From contig JAJHQZ010000007.1 in NCBI GenBank assembly GCA_020833055.1, positions 1 to 46,884 on the forward strand: 46,884 nucleotides of DNA. Direction: 5' to 3'. The stretch is from Candidatus Korarchaeum sp. Its GTDB lineage: Archaea > Korarchaeota > Korarchaeia > Korarchaeales > Korarchaeaceae. The translations under genes and the position numbers were made by a program. Positions 33,765 through 42,629 of this stretch are shown in pieces. Below the pieces are notes generated by a model. It was not told where the DNA came from and did no database searches. It saw only the letters and a list, made by a program, of their open reading frames with translations. Each line of letters begins with the position of its first letter. Within the stretch, counting starts at the first letter, position 1.

Positions 33765-33910
33765 TAAGTCATAATGACATGAAATAGTACTACAGATCAA
33801 AAAATTGACATTAATGATAGGAGCTTAAAGTGAGCATTCCTAAAAGGAAGATTCCAGAGGAGTCAGGATTCGGGGAATACATTTAATTAACTCGAGGATA
33901 GCGTAATGGG

Positions 33911-34801
33911 GTGATCGGTACGGAGCCAGTTATAATAGTGCACGGTGGCGCTTGGGCCATACCGGATGAGGAAGTAGAGGCTCATCTTACCGGCGTGAGG
34001 AAGGCTGCTGAACTCGGCTGGAAGGTCCTAATGGAGACGGATAACTCATTAGATGCTGTAGAGAGGGCAGTCATTTTGATGGAGGACGACCCGACTTTCG
34101 ATGCCGGTGTAGGCTCATTCCTCAACAGGGACGGTTACGTTGAATTAGATGCTTCCATAATGGATGGGGAGCTAAATGCTGGCGCCGTCGCCTCAGTTAA
34201 CAGGGTAAAGAATCCCGTGAGGTTAGCTAGGATGATAATGGAGAGGACTGAGCACTTATTATTTGTGGGCGAGGGAGCCCATAGGCTAGCGGAGAGCTTC
34301 GGTATGAGCTTAATAGATCCGAGGGAACTCATAGTCGAGAGGGAGAGGAGGAGGTGGGAGGAGTTCAGAGCGAAAGGGATGTCATCGAGGAAGGCATTCG
34401 AGAAGGACTCAACAGTCGGCGCTGTTGCTATAGACTCTAAGGGGAGGCTAGCTGCAGCTCTCTCAACTGGCGGTTCCCCATTCAGGATGGCCGGGAGAGT
34501 GGGTGATGTCCCCGTCATAGGTGCGGGCCTATATGCAGATAATAGGAAAGGGGCCGCCGCATGTTCGGGGCACGGGGAGAGCATAATTAAAGTTGTGCTG
34601 GCGAAATCAGCTGTAGATATGCTCGCACTCGGTTTGAGCGCTATGGAAGCTGCGAGGGCTGCTATCGACTTGCTCGGTAGAGTCGGGGGTAGGGGAGGCA
34701 TAATAATGATAGATAGGGACGGGGACCTCGGGTACTATTATAACACGCCGAGGATGGCTATAGCTTACGCGAAGAATGGGGTAGTGGAGGCCCTCATATG
34801 A
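33911..34801 (+). CDS. isoaspartyl peptidase/L-asparaginase, Ntn-hydrolase type
   Basis: A 296-residue plant-type asparaginase/beta-aspartyl peptidase precursor that cleaves itself before a catalytic Thr. IIVHGGAW at the N-terminus, GVGSFLNRDGYVELDASIMDG and the nucleophile region KDSTVGAVAID (Thr about 178) are present, then TGGSPFRMAGRVGDVPVIGAG. The family's GT-VGAV reads ST-VGAV here, so the residue before the cut is Ser. It may remove isoaspartyl residues formed in hot-grown proteins. A CATTTAATTAA box at about 33880-33890 is 25-30 nt ahead of GTG 33911, which I take as a leaderless start. Confidence 0.92.
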   Translation: MIGTEPVIIVHGGAWAIPDEEVEAHLTGVRKAAELGWKVLMETDNSLDAVERAVILMEDDPTFDAGVGSFLNRDGYVELDASIMDGELNAGAVASVNRVKNPVRLARMIMERTEHLLFVGEGAHRLAESFGMSLIDPRELIVERERRRWEEFRAKGMSSRKAFEKDSTVGAVAIDSKGRLAAALSTGGSPFRMAGRVGDVPVIGAGLYADNRKGAAACSGHGESIIKVVLAKSAVDMLALGLSAMEAARAAIDLLGRVGGRGGIIMIDRDGDLGYYYNTPRMAIAYAKNGVVEALI

Positions 34802-34814
34802 TCTCGCTGATGGA

Positions 34815-35840
34815 TCAGAGGATTCTAGCTCCGGTATCCTCTGGGAAGCGATATCCAGCTATACTAAAATCCTTTTTAGAGGTCAATTCCCTCAGGAATT
34901 CAATGAATGCTTCCTTTTCCAATATCTCCTCCTTAACAGCGAAATCGTACTTCTCCCATCCTATCGCTGAGAATCTCAGGCCGAAGGATTCTGCAACGGG
35001 CCTTATCGTCATAGTGACGTCGGCCCTCCCCCTGACAACAGCCTCGCAAGCTGATGAGTGCGTGAAGTACTCACTCCTATAGCCCCTCACTGACGCACAT
35101 CCGCCTAACTCACTCAAGATCCTATCTATCAATATCCTCGTCCCCGATCCCTTATTCCTGTTAGCTAGCCTCAATTTTCCTGAGATCAGTTCATCTATCG
35201 AGAAACGATCCCTATAAGCCCATCCTATCTCCCTCTCATATCCCCTGAAGAGGGCCACTCCCCTGGGGAAGAGCTCCCTCACGAACGGGACGTTGTAATC
35301 CATGCTCCTCGAATCTAGGAGGTGGATGCCCGCGATATCAGCTTCCCCTAAAGAGAGTGAGAGGAGGCCCCCGCAAGAGCCTATCCAGTGAGCCTCCACG
35401 CTGATCCCCTTCCCCCTGAGGCCTCCCAGTATCCCCTCCAGGAGGAGGTCGTGGCTCCCCATCACTACCAGATCACTTCTCTCAACTCCCCCAAATCTGA
35501 AGGGCTTTTTGATGCCGAATCTCTCCTCTATCTCCTCGAAGAAGTTCAGTAATTTGATGCCGATCTCATTGAGCTCGGCCCCTCCCCCTCCAGCCCCTCC
35601 CCTCCTCTGCCTGATGACCTTGCCCCCTATCCTCCTCTCTAGGGACGTTATCATCCTCCAGGCCTTCGCATAGGGGATCCCGAGGAGCTTGGCTGACGCT
35701 AATATTGAACCGCTCGATGATATCGCTCTCAACAGATCTGCTGTCAATCCGTCCATTATTACAGAATTACCCCTCATCAACTTTATCTCAAGCTTGACCT
35801 CTAAGTCATCTATGCTCACATGCCTTGAGGCAGTTACCAC
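34815..35840 (-). CDS. ModE-type HTH regulator with periplasmic-binding-protein-like sensor domain
   Basis: A 341-residue regulator. Residues about 15-115 are a ModE-like winged helix (LLRAISSSGSILASAKLLGI, then YAKAWRMITSLERRIGGKVI) with a Gly-rich wing. Residues about 125-320 form a molybdate/tungstate-binding-protein-like domain (MGSHDLLLEGIL, WIGSCGGLLSLSLGEADIAGIHL, NRNKGSGTRILIDRIL). Such ModE-SBP fusions sense the oxyanion or a cofactor precursor directly. It is divergent from wtpABC, so it is the likely controller of tungstate/molybdate uptake. The start is uncertain: GTG 35840 or a later GTG 35819. Confidence 0.87.
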   Translation of the reverse strand: MVTASRHVSIDDLEVKLEIKLMRGNSVIMDGLTADLLRAISSSGSILASAKLLGIPYAKAWRMITSLERRIGGKVIRQRRGGAGGGGAELNEIGIKLLNFFEEIEERFGIKKPFRFGGVERSDLVVMGSHDLLLEGILGGLRGKGISVEAHWIGSCGGLLSLSLGEADIAGIHLLDSRSMDYNVPFVRELFPRGVALFRGYEREIGWAYRDRFSIDELISGKLRLANRNKGSGTRILIDRILSELGGCASVRGYRSEYFTHSSACEAVVRGRADVTMTIRPVAESFGLRFSAIGWEKYDFAVKEEILEKEAFIEFLRELTSKKDFSIAGYRFPEDTGARIL

Positions 35841-35887
35841 CTATTAAGCTTCTCAAAGCTGTCTGAGCGGCTGAAAAGATAGGGCAT

Positions 35888-35898
35888 GAATTTTTATA
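35888..35898 (+). promoter_or_regulatory. TATA box of the wtpABC operon
   Basis: GAATTTTTATA directly precedes the 18-bp palindrome at 35906-35923 and is about 25 nt before the expected transcript start near 35918. This places the operator on the start site. Confidence 0.55.
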
Positions 35899-35905
35899 GA
35901 GTCCG

Positions 35906-35923
35906 TTATTCATTAATGAATAA
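35906..35923. promoter_or_regulatory. 18-bp perfect palindrome: likely operator of the ModE-like regulator
   Basis: TTATTCATTAATGAATAA reads the same on both strands. It lies just after the TATA box of wtpA, at the predicted start of transcription, and before ATG 35934. A dimeric winged-helix regulator bound there would block initiation. The ModE-like gene is the obvious candidate because it is adjacent and divergent. It is also far from its own start codon's side of the promoter, so self-control is less certain. Confidence 0.65.
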
Positions 35924-35933
35924 TGGGAGTCGC

Positions 35934-36956
35934 ATGAGTCGCGGTAAGTACTACCTCCTGATCCTACTATTCATCTCGATCACTCTCCTGATAGCATACA
36001 AGACTCTAACATCCGTTCCCGAGTCTTCAGTTCCCTCAGGCAAAACACCAGAGAAGCTGAAGATATTCCTCGCAGGCTCTCTCCAGATCCCCGTTGAGAG
36101 GATAACTGAGCTCTACAGGAGAATCGACCCGAATTTGGATTTTCAACTGGAGGCTAGCGGGAGCGTAGAGGCAATAAAGAAGGTTACGGAGCTCGGGAAA
36201 TATGCGGATTTGATTTTAGTAGCTGATTACAGCTTGATCCCAAAGCTAATGGCGGATCAGGCTGATTGGTACGTGGTCTTCGCGACCAACAGGCTCGTAA
36301 TAGCTTACACAGAATCGAGTAAATATGCTGGTGAGATAAATGAGAACAACTGGTATCGGATACTGATGAGGGATGGAGTCAAGTTCGGTTTCTCTGATCC
36401 CAATAGGGATCCCTGCGGATACAGGAGCTTGATCTCCCTTCTCCTGGCATCGAATCTGAGTGAATCGCCTCTAGCCTCAGAGCTTCTGAGGGGGACGAAC
36501 ATAAGGGTCATCGGGATGGAAGCTTGGGTCCCCGATCCAGTTCGGGGATCTGAGAAGGTAGTGATCAGGCCTAAGAGTGTTGAACTATTGGCATTACTGG
36601 AATCCGGTGTCCTGGACTACGCTTTCGAGTACGAGAGCGTAGCTATCCAGCACAACTTGAGTTACGTGAGGCTGCCTGATGAGATAGATCTCGGAAATCC
36701 GGAGCTCAAGGATTTCTACTCTCATGCCAAAGTCCATCTGGGCTCCGGTGAGGTCATAGAGGGTGATGCTATAGCTTACGGGCTCACTATACCTAAGGCA
36801 GCGAGGAATGATGAGGCCTTGAAGTTCACGAAGTTCCTCCTCACAGAGGGGCTCAATACCTTCGAGGAGCTCGGTCAGAGGGTCATGAGGCCGCCTCTAG
36901 CTTACGGTAAAGTCCCTGAGGAGCTGAAGGGCATAGTTAAGGAGGTTGGAGGATGA
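35934..36956 (+). CDS. wtpA: tungstate/molybdate ABC transporter, substrate-binding protein
   Basis: An extracytoplasmic binding protein of about 340 residues, anchored by an N-terminal helix (YYLLILLFISITLLIAYKTL), which in archaea is often uncleaved. Oxyanion-binding motifs follow: FLAGSLQIPVERI (Ser loop), EASGSVEAIKKV, ILVADYSLIPKLM, FGFSDPNRDPCGYRS, and LDYAFEYESVAIQH (Glu/Tyr region). The wording is that of WtpA, which prefers tungstate. The frame opens at 35886 inside the TATA box. ATG 35934 is chosen because it lies behind GGGAG and after the operator, and leaves a clean hydrophobic start. It overlaps wtpB by ATGA. Confidence 0.92.
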   Translation: MSRGKYYLLILLFISITLLIAYKTLTSVPESSVPSGKTPEKLKIFLAGSLQIPVERITELYRRIDPNLDFQLEASGSVEAIKKVTELGKYADLILVADYSLIPKLMADQADWYVVFATNRLVIAYTESSKYAGEINENNWYRILMRDGVKFGFSDPNRDPCGYRSLISLLLASNLSESPLASELLRGTNIRVIGMEAWVPDPVRGSEKVVIRPKSVELLALLESGVLDYAFEYESVAIQHNLSYVRLPDEIDLGNPELKDFYSHAKVHLGSGEVIEGDAIAYGLTIPKAARNDEALKFTKFLLTEGLNTFEELGQRVMRPPLAYGKVPEELKGIVKEVGG

Positions 36957-37723
36957 GGCTCAACCTTTTAAAAGCTTTCAGCATATTTGGAGCATTTCTG
37001 ATCCTCTTTTTACTCATACCGATTATTTCCTTCATTATTTGGACAGATCCTAAAGATGTTGCGAGGTACGGGCTAGATGATACGGCACTGGAAGCTCTGA
37101 TGATAGGGGTGTCGGCCTCCCTCCTCTCCACCTCACTCCTCCTCATCTCCGGCATCCCTCTATCTTACTTCCTCTCCAGGAGGGAATTCCGCGGGAAGGG
37201 ATTGCTAAAAGCCATCATAGATCTGCCGCTAGTTATCCCGCATGGAGTTGCAGGTATAATGCTCCTGATGGCGTATAACTCGAGAGCCCCCGTGGGGCTC
37301 CTCCTCTCTAAAGCCGGCATAACGATCGAGGACAGCTTCTACGGTATAGTGGCTACTATGGCCTTCGTATCCGCTCCCATCATGATAGGCAGCTTGATAG
37401 AGGGCTTCAACTCCATAGATTTGAATCTGGAATATGTCGCTAGGAGCTTGGGGGCTTCTGAGTGGAGGACCTTCATTGAGGTGACCCTCCCCCTCTCCCT
37501 CCGCTTCATAATCACTGGCTCCCTGCTCTCCTGGGGGAGGGGGATCAGTGAGGTCGGAGCCATACTAATAGTGGCTTATTACCCTAGATCGATAAACGTA
37601 CTCATAATGGACAGGTTCTGGACGCATGGTCTGAGAGCTGCTAGCGCTACAGCCCTTCCCCTCTTCCTGATGAGCGTCGCAATATTCATTATAGTGAGAT
37701 ACCCGTGGAGGGGGAGGAGATGA
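36953..37723 (+). CDS. wtpB: tungstate/molybdate ABC transporter, permease
   Basis: A 256-residue inner-membrane subunit with six helices. The ATPase-docking EAA loop is YVARSLGASEWRTFIEVTLPLSL (about 163-185, with the conserved Gly-Ala after RSL). LVIPHGVAGIMLLMAY is typical of the ModB/WtpB pore helix. It starts within the ATGA of wtpA and its own stop overlaps wtpC by the same signal. Stoichiometry in the family is two permeases and two ATPases per transporter. Confidence 0.94.
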   Translation: MRLNLLKAFSIFGAFLILFLLIPIISFIIWTDPKDVARYGLDDTALEALMIGVSASLLSTSLLLISGIPLSYFLSRREFRGKGLLKAIIDLPLVIPHGVAGIMLLMAYNSRAPVGLLLSKAGITIEDSFYGIVATMAFVSAPIMIGSLIEGFNSIDLNLEYVARSLGASEWRTFIEVTLPLSLRFIITGSLLSWGRGISEVGAILIVAYYPRSINVLIMDRFWTHGLRAASATALPLFLMSVAIFIIVRYPWRGRR

Positions 37724-38781
37724 TAGAGGTTCGAAAGCTAAGCGTCAATCTGGGAGATTTCTCTCTCGAGGATATTGATCTGAGCGTGGGAGATGGCGAG
37801 TACTTAGTGATAATGGGGCCCACGGGCGCGGGGAAGACCCTCCTCCTTCAGACGATATTGGGATTCATAGAGCCTGAAGAGGGGAAAATAATAGTTGATG
37901 GGAGGGATGTGACGAAGCTCCCGCCTGAGATGAGGAATTTAAGTTACGTACCTCAGGAATATGCCCTATTCCCCCACATGAGCGTTTTCGATAACATAGC
38001 ATTCGGTCTCAAGGTGAGGGGGAAGAGCTCATCGGAAGTGAGGGAGAGGGTCGGGGAGATATCTGAGATACTGAGGATATCGCACCTCCTCGAGAGGAAG
38101 CCAATCACTCTGAGTGGGGGGGAGAGGCAGAGGGTAGCTCTAGCCAGAGCTCTAGTAATAGAACCAAAAGCGGTTCTGATGGACGAGCCCCTCTCAGCAA
38201 TCCACAGGAGCTTGAGGGAGGAGCTTCAAGCATTCCTCAAGGAGATACATTCTAAGCTAGGTTTCACAGCTATTCACGTGACCCACGATCATCTGGAAGC
38301 TAGCTATCTGGGGGATAGGATAGCGCTTATCGTGGGGGGCAGGATCATCAAGGTCGGGAGTTTGGAGGAGCTCAGGGAGGATCCGGGGGCATCCGAATTC
38401 ATGGGGCCGGAGAACATACTGAGGGGGAGGGCTGAGAGGAGGGAGAATTTTACAGTTATAAGGGTGAATGGTATCGATCTGATCTCAGCTTACGAGTCGG
38501 AGGGAGATGTTCTAGTGATCGTGAGGCCCGAGGATATATTCATACACCCCTTGGGCGAGCTCCCGAAGACGAGCGCGAGGAACTTACTCGAGGCAGAAGT
38601 GATAGCTGTGAAATATAGGCCTCCCGTGTACGAAGTCTCCCTGGAAGCCTCCGGAGTCAAGCTCAGGTCCTTCCTGACGAAGCAAGCGTTGGAGGAGCTT
38701 GACGTGAGAGAGGGGAGGAGGGTTTTGATATCTATGAAGGCATCTGCTCTAAAAATTTTACCATATATGGGAAGATTTTGA
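37720..38781 (+). CDS. wtpC: tungstate/molybdate ABC transporter, ATPase
   Basis: About 353 residues. Walker A GPTGAGKT, Q-loop YVPQEYALFP, signature LSGGERQR, Walker B VLMDEP, and the H-loop His in HVTHDH. The D-loop, usually SALD, reads SAIH, so the Asp at the dimer interface is His. A TOBE/MOP-like C-terminal domain (about 240-350: VIVRPEDIFIH, LEAEVIAVKYRPPVYEVSLEASG) is normal for molybdate/tungstate and sugar ATPases. ATG 37720 is used (ATGA with the wtpB stop, GGGGGAGGAG ahead); the frame opens at GTG 37705. Confidence 0.94.
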   Translation: MIEVRKLSVNLGDFSLEDIDLSVGDGEYLVIMGPTGAGKTLLLQTILGFIEPEEGKIIVDGRDVTKLPPEMRNLSYVPQEYALFPHMSVFDNIAFGLKVRGKSSSEVRERVGEISEILRISHLLERKPITLSGGERQRVALARALVIEPKAVLMDEPLSAIHRSLREELQAFLKEIHSKLGFTAIHVTHDHLEASYLGDRIALIVGGRIIKVGSLEELREDPGASEFMGPENILRGRAERRENFTVIRVNGIDLISAYESEGDVLVIVRPEDIFIHPLGELPKTSARNLLEAEVIAVKYRPPVYEVSLEASGVKLRSFLTKQALEELDVREGRRVLISMKASALKILPYMGRF

Positions 38782-38782
38782 A

Positions 38783-40669
38783 TCATCTCCTCACCGCTAT
38801 GACCTTACCCGGGAACTTCTCCATCAGGAGCCTGGCCAATCCCGGTTCCTCGAGCTTCCTGGTGCCCCTGCCTATTATCACGAGGATGAAATCATAAATA
38901 TCAGCTTCAGCGAAGGAAATCGCGACTTCCCTCGGCTCACCGAACTCGATCCTATAGGTCACCTCGAGGCCCATCCCCCTGAGCTTGGATGCTATCCTGT
39001 TCAGTATCCTCTGAGCGTTCATCCTCTCCTCCTCTATCTCCTCCGAGCTCAGCCCCTCTGGATCTATTATCGATGTGAGATGGACTTTATATCTACCCTT
39101 AAGAGCGTGCGTTATATCCTCAGCGACATCTTCATCCTCATAAGGCCTTATGAATGCTATAACGCTCCTCCTATACTCAGCAGGTCTCATCTCATCAGCT
39201 GACACCCTCCCCAGGACAGGTAAGCCCGCTGACTTCCTGTAGCTAACGTAAGTTAGGATGCCTATGAGGAGCCAGAGGAGAGCTAGGGATCTACCGATCT
39301 TATGCAGTAAGATCACTATGCTGAGGAGGGAACCGACTGAAAGGAGACCTATCGTCGCCACTAAATTAATCTCCCTCCCCCCTATCTTAAGGTCCCCAGG
39401 AGCCCTCCAAGGCCTGTAAGCATCTCTATCTATCTTCCTCAATCTAGGAAGGGAGAGGTGGACTAAGAGATATGAGAGGAGACCAGCTACGGCATAGACA
39501 TCTGCTATCCTCTCCAGCTCCCCAAGGAAGCTCATTAAAATTGCTACGATCCCCGAGAAGATTATAGCCCTTACAGGGGTTCTGAACCTCTTGTTAACTG
39601 TTGAAAGATTCCCCGGCATGAGCCTGAATTTTCCCATGGAGTAAATTACTCTAGATACCCCTATCACACCTGTATTTGAGGAAGCGAGCGTTATCACGAA
39701 GCCAGTGAATGCCACGAGGATAGAGGCGTAGCTACCTATTATAGGGACGGATCTCATTATGATTGCCATGGACATCTCCCTATGTACTGCGGGCGCCTCC
39801 CAGCCAGCTGTCCCTAGGGCTGCTATAGAGATCCCTATCGCGAATATGAGGACTGAAACTGCTGATAGCTTCGTAGCTATGGGAATCCACTTATATGGCC
39901 TCTTTATCTCCTCCGATGCTTGAGCTATCGACTCTATCCCCACGAATGAGCTCATAGCGAGAGTAGTCCCATATAGGAAGTTTTGGAAATTCAAATCGAG
40001 CCCAGGTATATATGAGACGTCCTCATGGACGCCCGGAGCTCCGAACTCGCCTAAGTTACTTAAAAGCTTCGATGGATCTTGCAATATTAGGAAGAGGCCG
40101 GCTCCGAGTATGAAGGACTCGACAATGAGGTCTATAGCCACTAGGACCTCCGTGAAGACCGCGGACTCCCTTATGCCTATTATGTTGATGAGGATCAGGA
40201 AGCCTATCAGGATTATGGTCATTAAGATCAGCCCGTTTAAGTAGAGGGGACCCACCTCAATGGAGATCTTCCTTATGAAGGGGAAGAGGAAGGATAGATA
40301 GCCTGAAGATGAGAGGGCGAAGAGCGTTATATCAACGATATAGCTCAGTATGAGGAACCATCCAGCTAGGAAGCCCATATGATCCCCTAATCCTCTAGCG
40401 GCGAATATCTGGGCCCCCCCGGCTAGAGGGTACGTGGAGCTGAGCTCGGCATATGCGAAGCAGACCGTTATGTAAGCTATAGCTGCTATGAGGAATGAGA
40501 GAGGAGCTGCCCCCGCCGAGAACAGGAATACTATGCCCATAGCCATGTATATATCGGCACCTACATCAGCGTAACCCATGGAGAAAGCGCCGAAGAGCCC
40601 AACTTCCCTCTTGAGTGAGACCTCATCCCGTTTAAATGATCCCTTTCCCACCCCACCCACCCTTTTCAC
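38783..40669 (-). CDS. APC-family amino-acid permease with C-terminal USP domain
   Basis: 628 residues: about twelve membrane helices over residues 20-480, starting GLFGAFSMGYADVGADIYMAMG (APC helix 1 unwound GYADVGAD), with KRPYKWIPIA and VIYSMGKFRLMPG later. A soluble universal-stress-protein-like domain (about 500-628) carries FVL/VIIGRGTRKLEEPGLARLLMEKFPGKVIAVRR, the C-terminal nucleotide-loop wording of USPs. Fusions of this kind occur in archaea. The substrate is unknown. GTG 40669 opens the frame; GTG 40660 and 40651 are possible too. It ends next to wtpC convergently. Confidence 0.88.
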   Translation of the reverse strand: MKRVGGVGKGSFKRDEVSLKREVGLFGAFSMGYADVGADIYMAMGIVFLFSAGAAPLSFLIAAIAYITVCFAYAELSSTYPLAGGAQIFAARGLGDHMGFLAGWFLILSYIVDITLFALSSSGYLSFLFPFIRKISIEVGPLYLNGLILMTIILIGFLILINIIGIRESAVFTEVLVAIDLIVESFILGAGLFLILQDPSKLLSNLGEFGAPGVHEDVSYIPGLDLNFQNFLYGTTLAMSSFVGIESIAQASEEIKRPYKWIPIATKLSAVSVLIFAIGISIAALGTAGWEAPAVHREMSMAIIMRSVPIIGSYASILVAFTGFVITLASSNTGVIGVSRVIYSMGKFRLMPGNLSTVNKRFRTPVRAIIFSGIVAILMSFLGELERIADVYAVAGLLSYLLVHLSLPRLRKIDRDAYRPWRAPGDLKIGGREINLVATIGLLSVGSLLSIVILLHKIGRSLALLWLLIGILTYVSYRKSAGLPVLGRVSADEMRPAEYRRSVIAFIRPYEDEDVAEDITHALKGRYKVHLTSIIDPEGLSSEEIEEERMNAQRILNRIASKLRGMGLEVTYRIEFGEPREVAISFAEADIYDFILVIIGRGTRKLEEPGLARLLMEKFPGKVIAVRR

Positions 40670-40904
40670 CCACCGCAGCTAAATTCAACTTATTAACTTT
40701 CCCACCCCAATGCTCCTCCGGGGGAGCTCAGCTGAAATTGATGTTTTAATTTTATCTAAGTAAAGAGAGAAGGATAGAAAAAATCAATAATGTAGTGATT
40801 TTGCGATTAAAAGATTTCCATTTCTACTGCCTCATTTTTTTGAAATTTCATAGAATTGCAAAAAATCCTTTTATTCTAGAAGTTCGAGTGAACAGAGGGT
40901 CAGT

Positions 40905-41075
40905 ATGGGTGTGAAGGACAAGATACTGGAGGAGTTGAAGTCCGGCCCTAAGTCCGTAGAGGAGTTAGTTAAGGCTACGGGAGCTAAGGCGGGCGTAGTG
41001 AAGGGTCAATTGACGAGATTGGAGAAAGCGGGGAAAGTAGAGAAGACAGGGGATGGGAAGTACAAACTGAAATGA
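40905..41075 (+). CDS. very small winged-helix DNA-binding protein
   Basis: A 56-residue protein: MGVKDKILEELKSGPKSVEE starts it, then ATGAKAGVVKGQLTRLEKAG and KVEKTGDGKYKLK. This is a bare winged helix: three helices with a recognition helix (VVKGQLTRLEKAG) and a two-strand wing. It has no ligand domain and is basic, so it could be an abundant architectural or transcription protein. A T-rich TATA-like box at about 40868-40876 is about 30 nt ahead of ATG 40905. A strong T-rich terminator follows. It was found by reading the frame between the APC gene and the USP gene. Confidence 0.82.
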   Translation: MGVKDKILEELKSGPKSVEELVKATGAKAGVVKGQLTRLEKAGKVEKTGDGKYKLK

Positions 41076-41077
41076 AC

Positions 41078-41102
41078 ATACTTTTTCTTTTTTATTCTTT
41101 AA
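41078..41102 (+). terminator. T-rich terminator after the small winged-helix gene
   Basis: Just past the stop codon the plus strand reads a long run of T broken by single A/C bases (CTTTTTCTTTTTTATTCTTT), the archaeal intrinsic termination signal. No stem is needed in archaea. Confidence 0.6.
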
Positions 41103-41145
41103 AGACTATTCTGTTACTTCAATAGGTAAAGCCTTTGTTCAAGTT

Positions 41146-41580
41146 TCACGAGATCAGATCCCGACTTATCACGATTATCGGAGTCCTATACTTCTCCGAG
41201 AGTTTCTCTATCGAGATCCTAGCTATAATCTTCCTGAGAGTCCCCCCGAATGTCCCCCTGACTAAGAGGAGCATATCATGGCCTTGTAAGCATTCCTCTA
41301 TGCCCGTCAAGATACTCCTGGATAGAGCGACTTTGACAGTAGCTCTAATCCCCCCTCCCTCCAGTCGTTCAGCCAACTTCCTCAACTTACCTTCCCACTC
41401 AGCTAGCTCCCCTAAGAAGGTCTCCTCATCTAGAGGGACTGTCATAGGGACTCTGACTACATGCAGTAATGTTATCTCTGCATTAGGTATACCTATAGTC
41501 CCGGATATGAGAGCTCTGAGCTTATCCGGGGAGAAATCCTCTATTACTGGGAAGAGTATCCTCCTGGGGTTCCCGCTCAC
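41146..41580 (-). CDS. universal stress protein-like
   Basis: 144 residues of USP fold: ILFPVIEDFS (strand 1 with an acidic turn), ITLLHVVRVP, then a long charged helix, IRATVKVALSRSILTGIEECLQGHDMLLLVRGTFGG and a last strand PIIVISR. The ATP-binding GxxG-9-GS loop of nucleotide-binding USPs is reduced to RGTFGGTLRKI, so ATP binding is uncertain. It overlaps the RAM-domain gene by ATGA. The APC permease nearby carries its own USP-like domain. Confidence 0.82.
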   Translation of the reverse strand: MSGNPRRILFPVIEDFSPDKLRALISGTIGIPNAEITLLHVVRVPMTVPLDEETFLGELAEWEGKLRKLAERLEGGGIRATVKVALSRSILTGIEECLQGHDMLLLVRGTFGGTLRKIIARISIEKLSEKYRTPIIVISRDLIS

Positions 41581-41837
41581 TCCTCTAAGATCCTCCCTCC
41601 TCTCTTATGGGCGTGGAGAACTACGAAGCTATTAGTCCCCCTGACCCCCTTCAGGTCCATCAGCTTCCTGAGCACCTTGCTCCTGAACTCCTCGATGGAA
41701 TCGACCTCTATCACAGCTACTATATCGTAATCTCCCGTCACCTCGTAGAGGTCCACGACCTCATCGAGCTCCATCAACCTCTCGACTACATCATCGAGCT
41801 CGCCTAAGTGCGTGTATATGTTCAGGATCACTAGCAT
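41577..41837 (-). CDS. stand-alone Lrp/AsnC effector-binding (RAM) domain protein
   Basis: 86 residues that match only the C-terminal RAM domain of Lrp/AsnC regulators: strand VILNIYTHLGELDDVVERL, ELDEVVDLYEVTGDYDIVAVIEVDSIEEF and VRGTNSFVVLHAHKR. No HTH is present. Such SMDs bind amino acids and dimerise, and may modulate full-length Lrp proteins. It starts the USP pair of genes and may use an amino acid as signal; the amino-acid-type permease is close by. Confidence 0.86.
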   Translation of the reverse strand: MLVILNIYTHLGELDDVVERLMELDEVVDLYEVTGDYDIVAVIEVDSIEEFRSKVLRKLMDLKGVRGTNSFVVLHAHKRGGRILEE

Positions 41838-41882
41838 GATTATCCACCGCTGAGCCCCCGATAATATTAAAAAGGTGTCGCA

Positions 41883-42575
41883 TCACTTTATCGCCCTCAC
41901 TATCGGCAGTATCAGGGCTATCGAGATAGATATATATGAGGGGAGCCACGAGCTCGCTCCTGACATCGAGAGTATGGGGAGGAAGCCGCTCACGTATGGT
42001 ATATAGGATGTGGACCCTACCTCCGGGGGCTCCTCCCCAGCCAAATTATAGAGGATCAGTGAGATAGATGAGACCAGGAACCAGCCTAAGTAATTGGTCA
42101 GCGGTACTCCGAACCACTCTCCCCCTGCCTCCCACACCCAGAAGCCTCTCTCAACCATCACTGGATCTAAAGCCATATCCAGGAGGACCATCAGCGAGGA
42201 AGCAGTTATCATGCTCATCCTCCTCGAGATAGAGAGGGAAGCTAAGTAGCAAGTGTAGACGTAAACGCCCCAGGCTATTATGACCGGTATGGGGACCCCT
42301 TGGAGAGTGAAGCCCTCGAAGGCCAAATAGCGATAACTCCCGAAGGGAAAGGAATATCTCAAGCTTATGAACTCGGAGATAAATCCTAGGAAGGATCCGA
42401 GTATCGGGAGGAGGATTATCCTCCTCACTCTAGTGCTCATGAGCAATATGGATAGGGAAAATAGTATTAACATCGAGAGGTCAGCGATTCCTCTCGCTCC
42501 GATTCTCCCTAGGATCGCGTTGAATATATAACTGAGCGAGAGGAGGAGGATTGAGGCCTCAGCGACCCTCCCCAT
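41883..42575 (-). CDS. CruF-like carotenoid biosynthesis protein (DUF422 family)
   Basis: A 230-residue membrane protein with about seven helices. The family wording is there: FPFGSYRYLAFEGFTLQGVPIPVIIAWGVYVY is split as FPFGSYRY and LQGVPIPVIIAWGVY, and later DMALDPVMVERGFWVWE and WFGVPLTNYLGWFL. In haloarchaea CruF hydrates the carotenoid chain end of bacterioruberin. I see no phytoene synthase or desaturase nearby, so the substrate here may differ. A promoter is not obvious. Confidence 0.8.
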   Translation of the reverse strand: MGRVAEASILLLSLSYIFNAILGRIGARGIADLSMLILFSLSILLMSTRVRRIILLPILGSFLGFISEFISLRYSFPFGSYRYLAFEGFTLQGVPIPVIIAWGVYVYTCYLASLSISRRMSMITASSLMVLLDMALDPVMVERGFWVWEAGGEWFGVPLTNYLGWFLVSSISLILYNLAGEEPPEVGSTSYIPYVSGFLPILSMSGASSWLPSYISISIALILPIVRAIK

Positions 42576-42629
42576 AAGGGTGGTTAGCTATCTATTCATC
42601 TTAATCTTTCGGGAACTAGAACGGGATAA

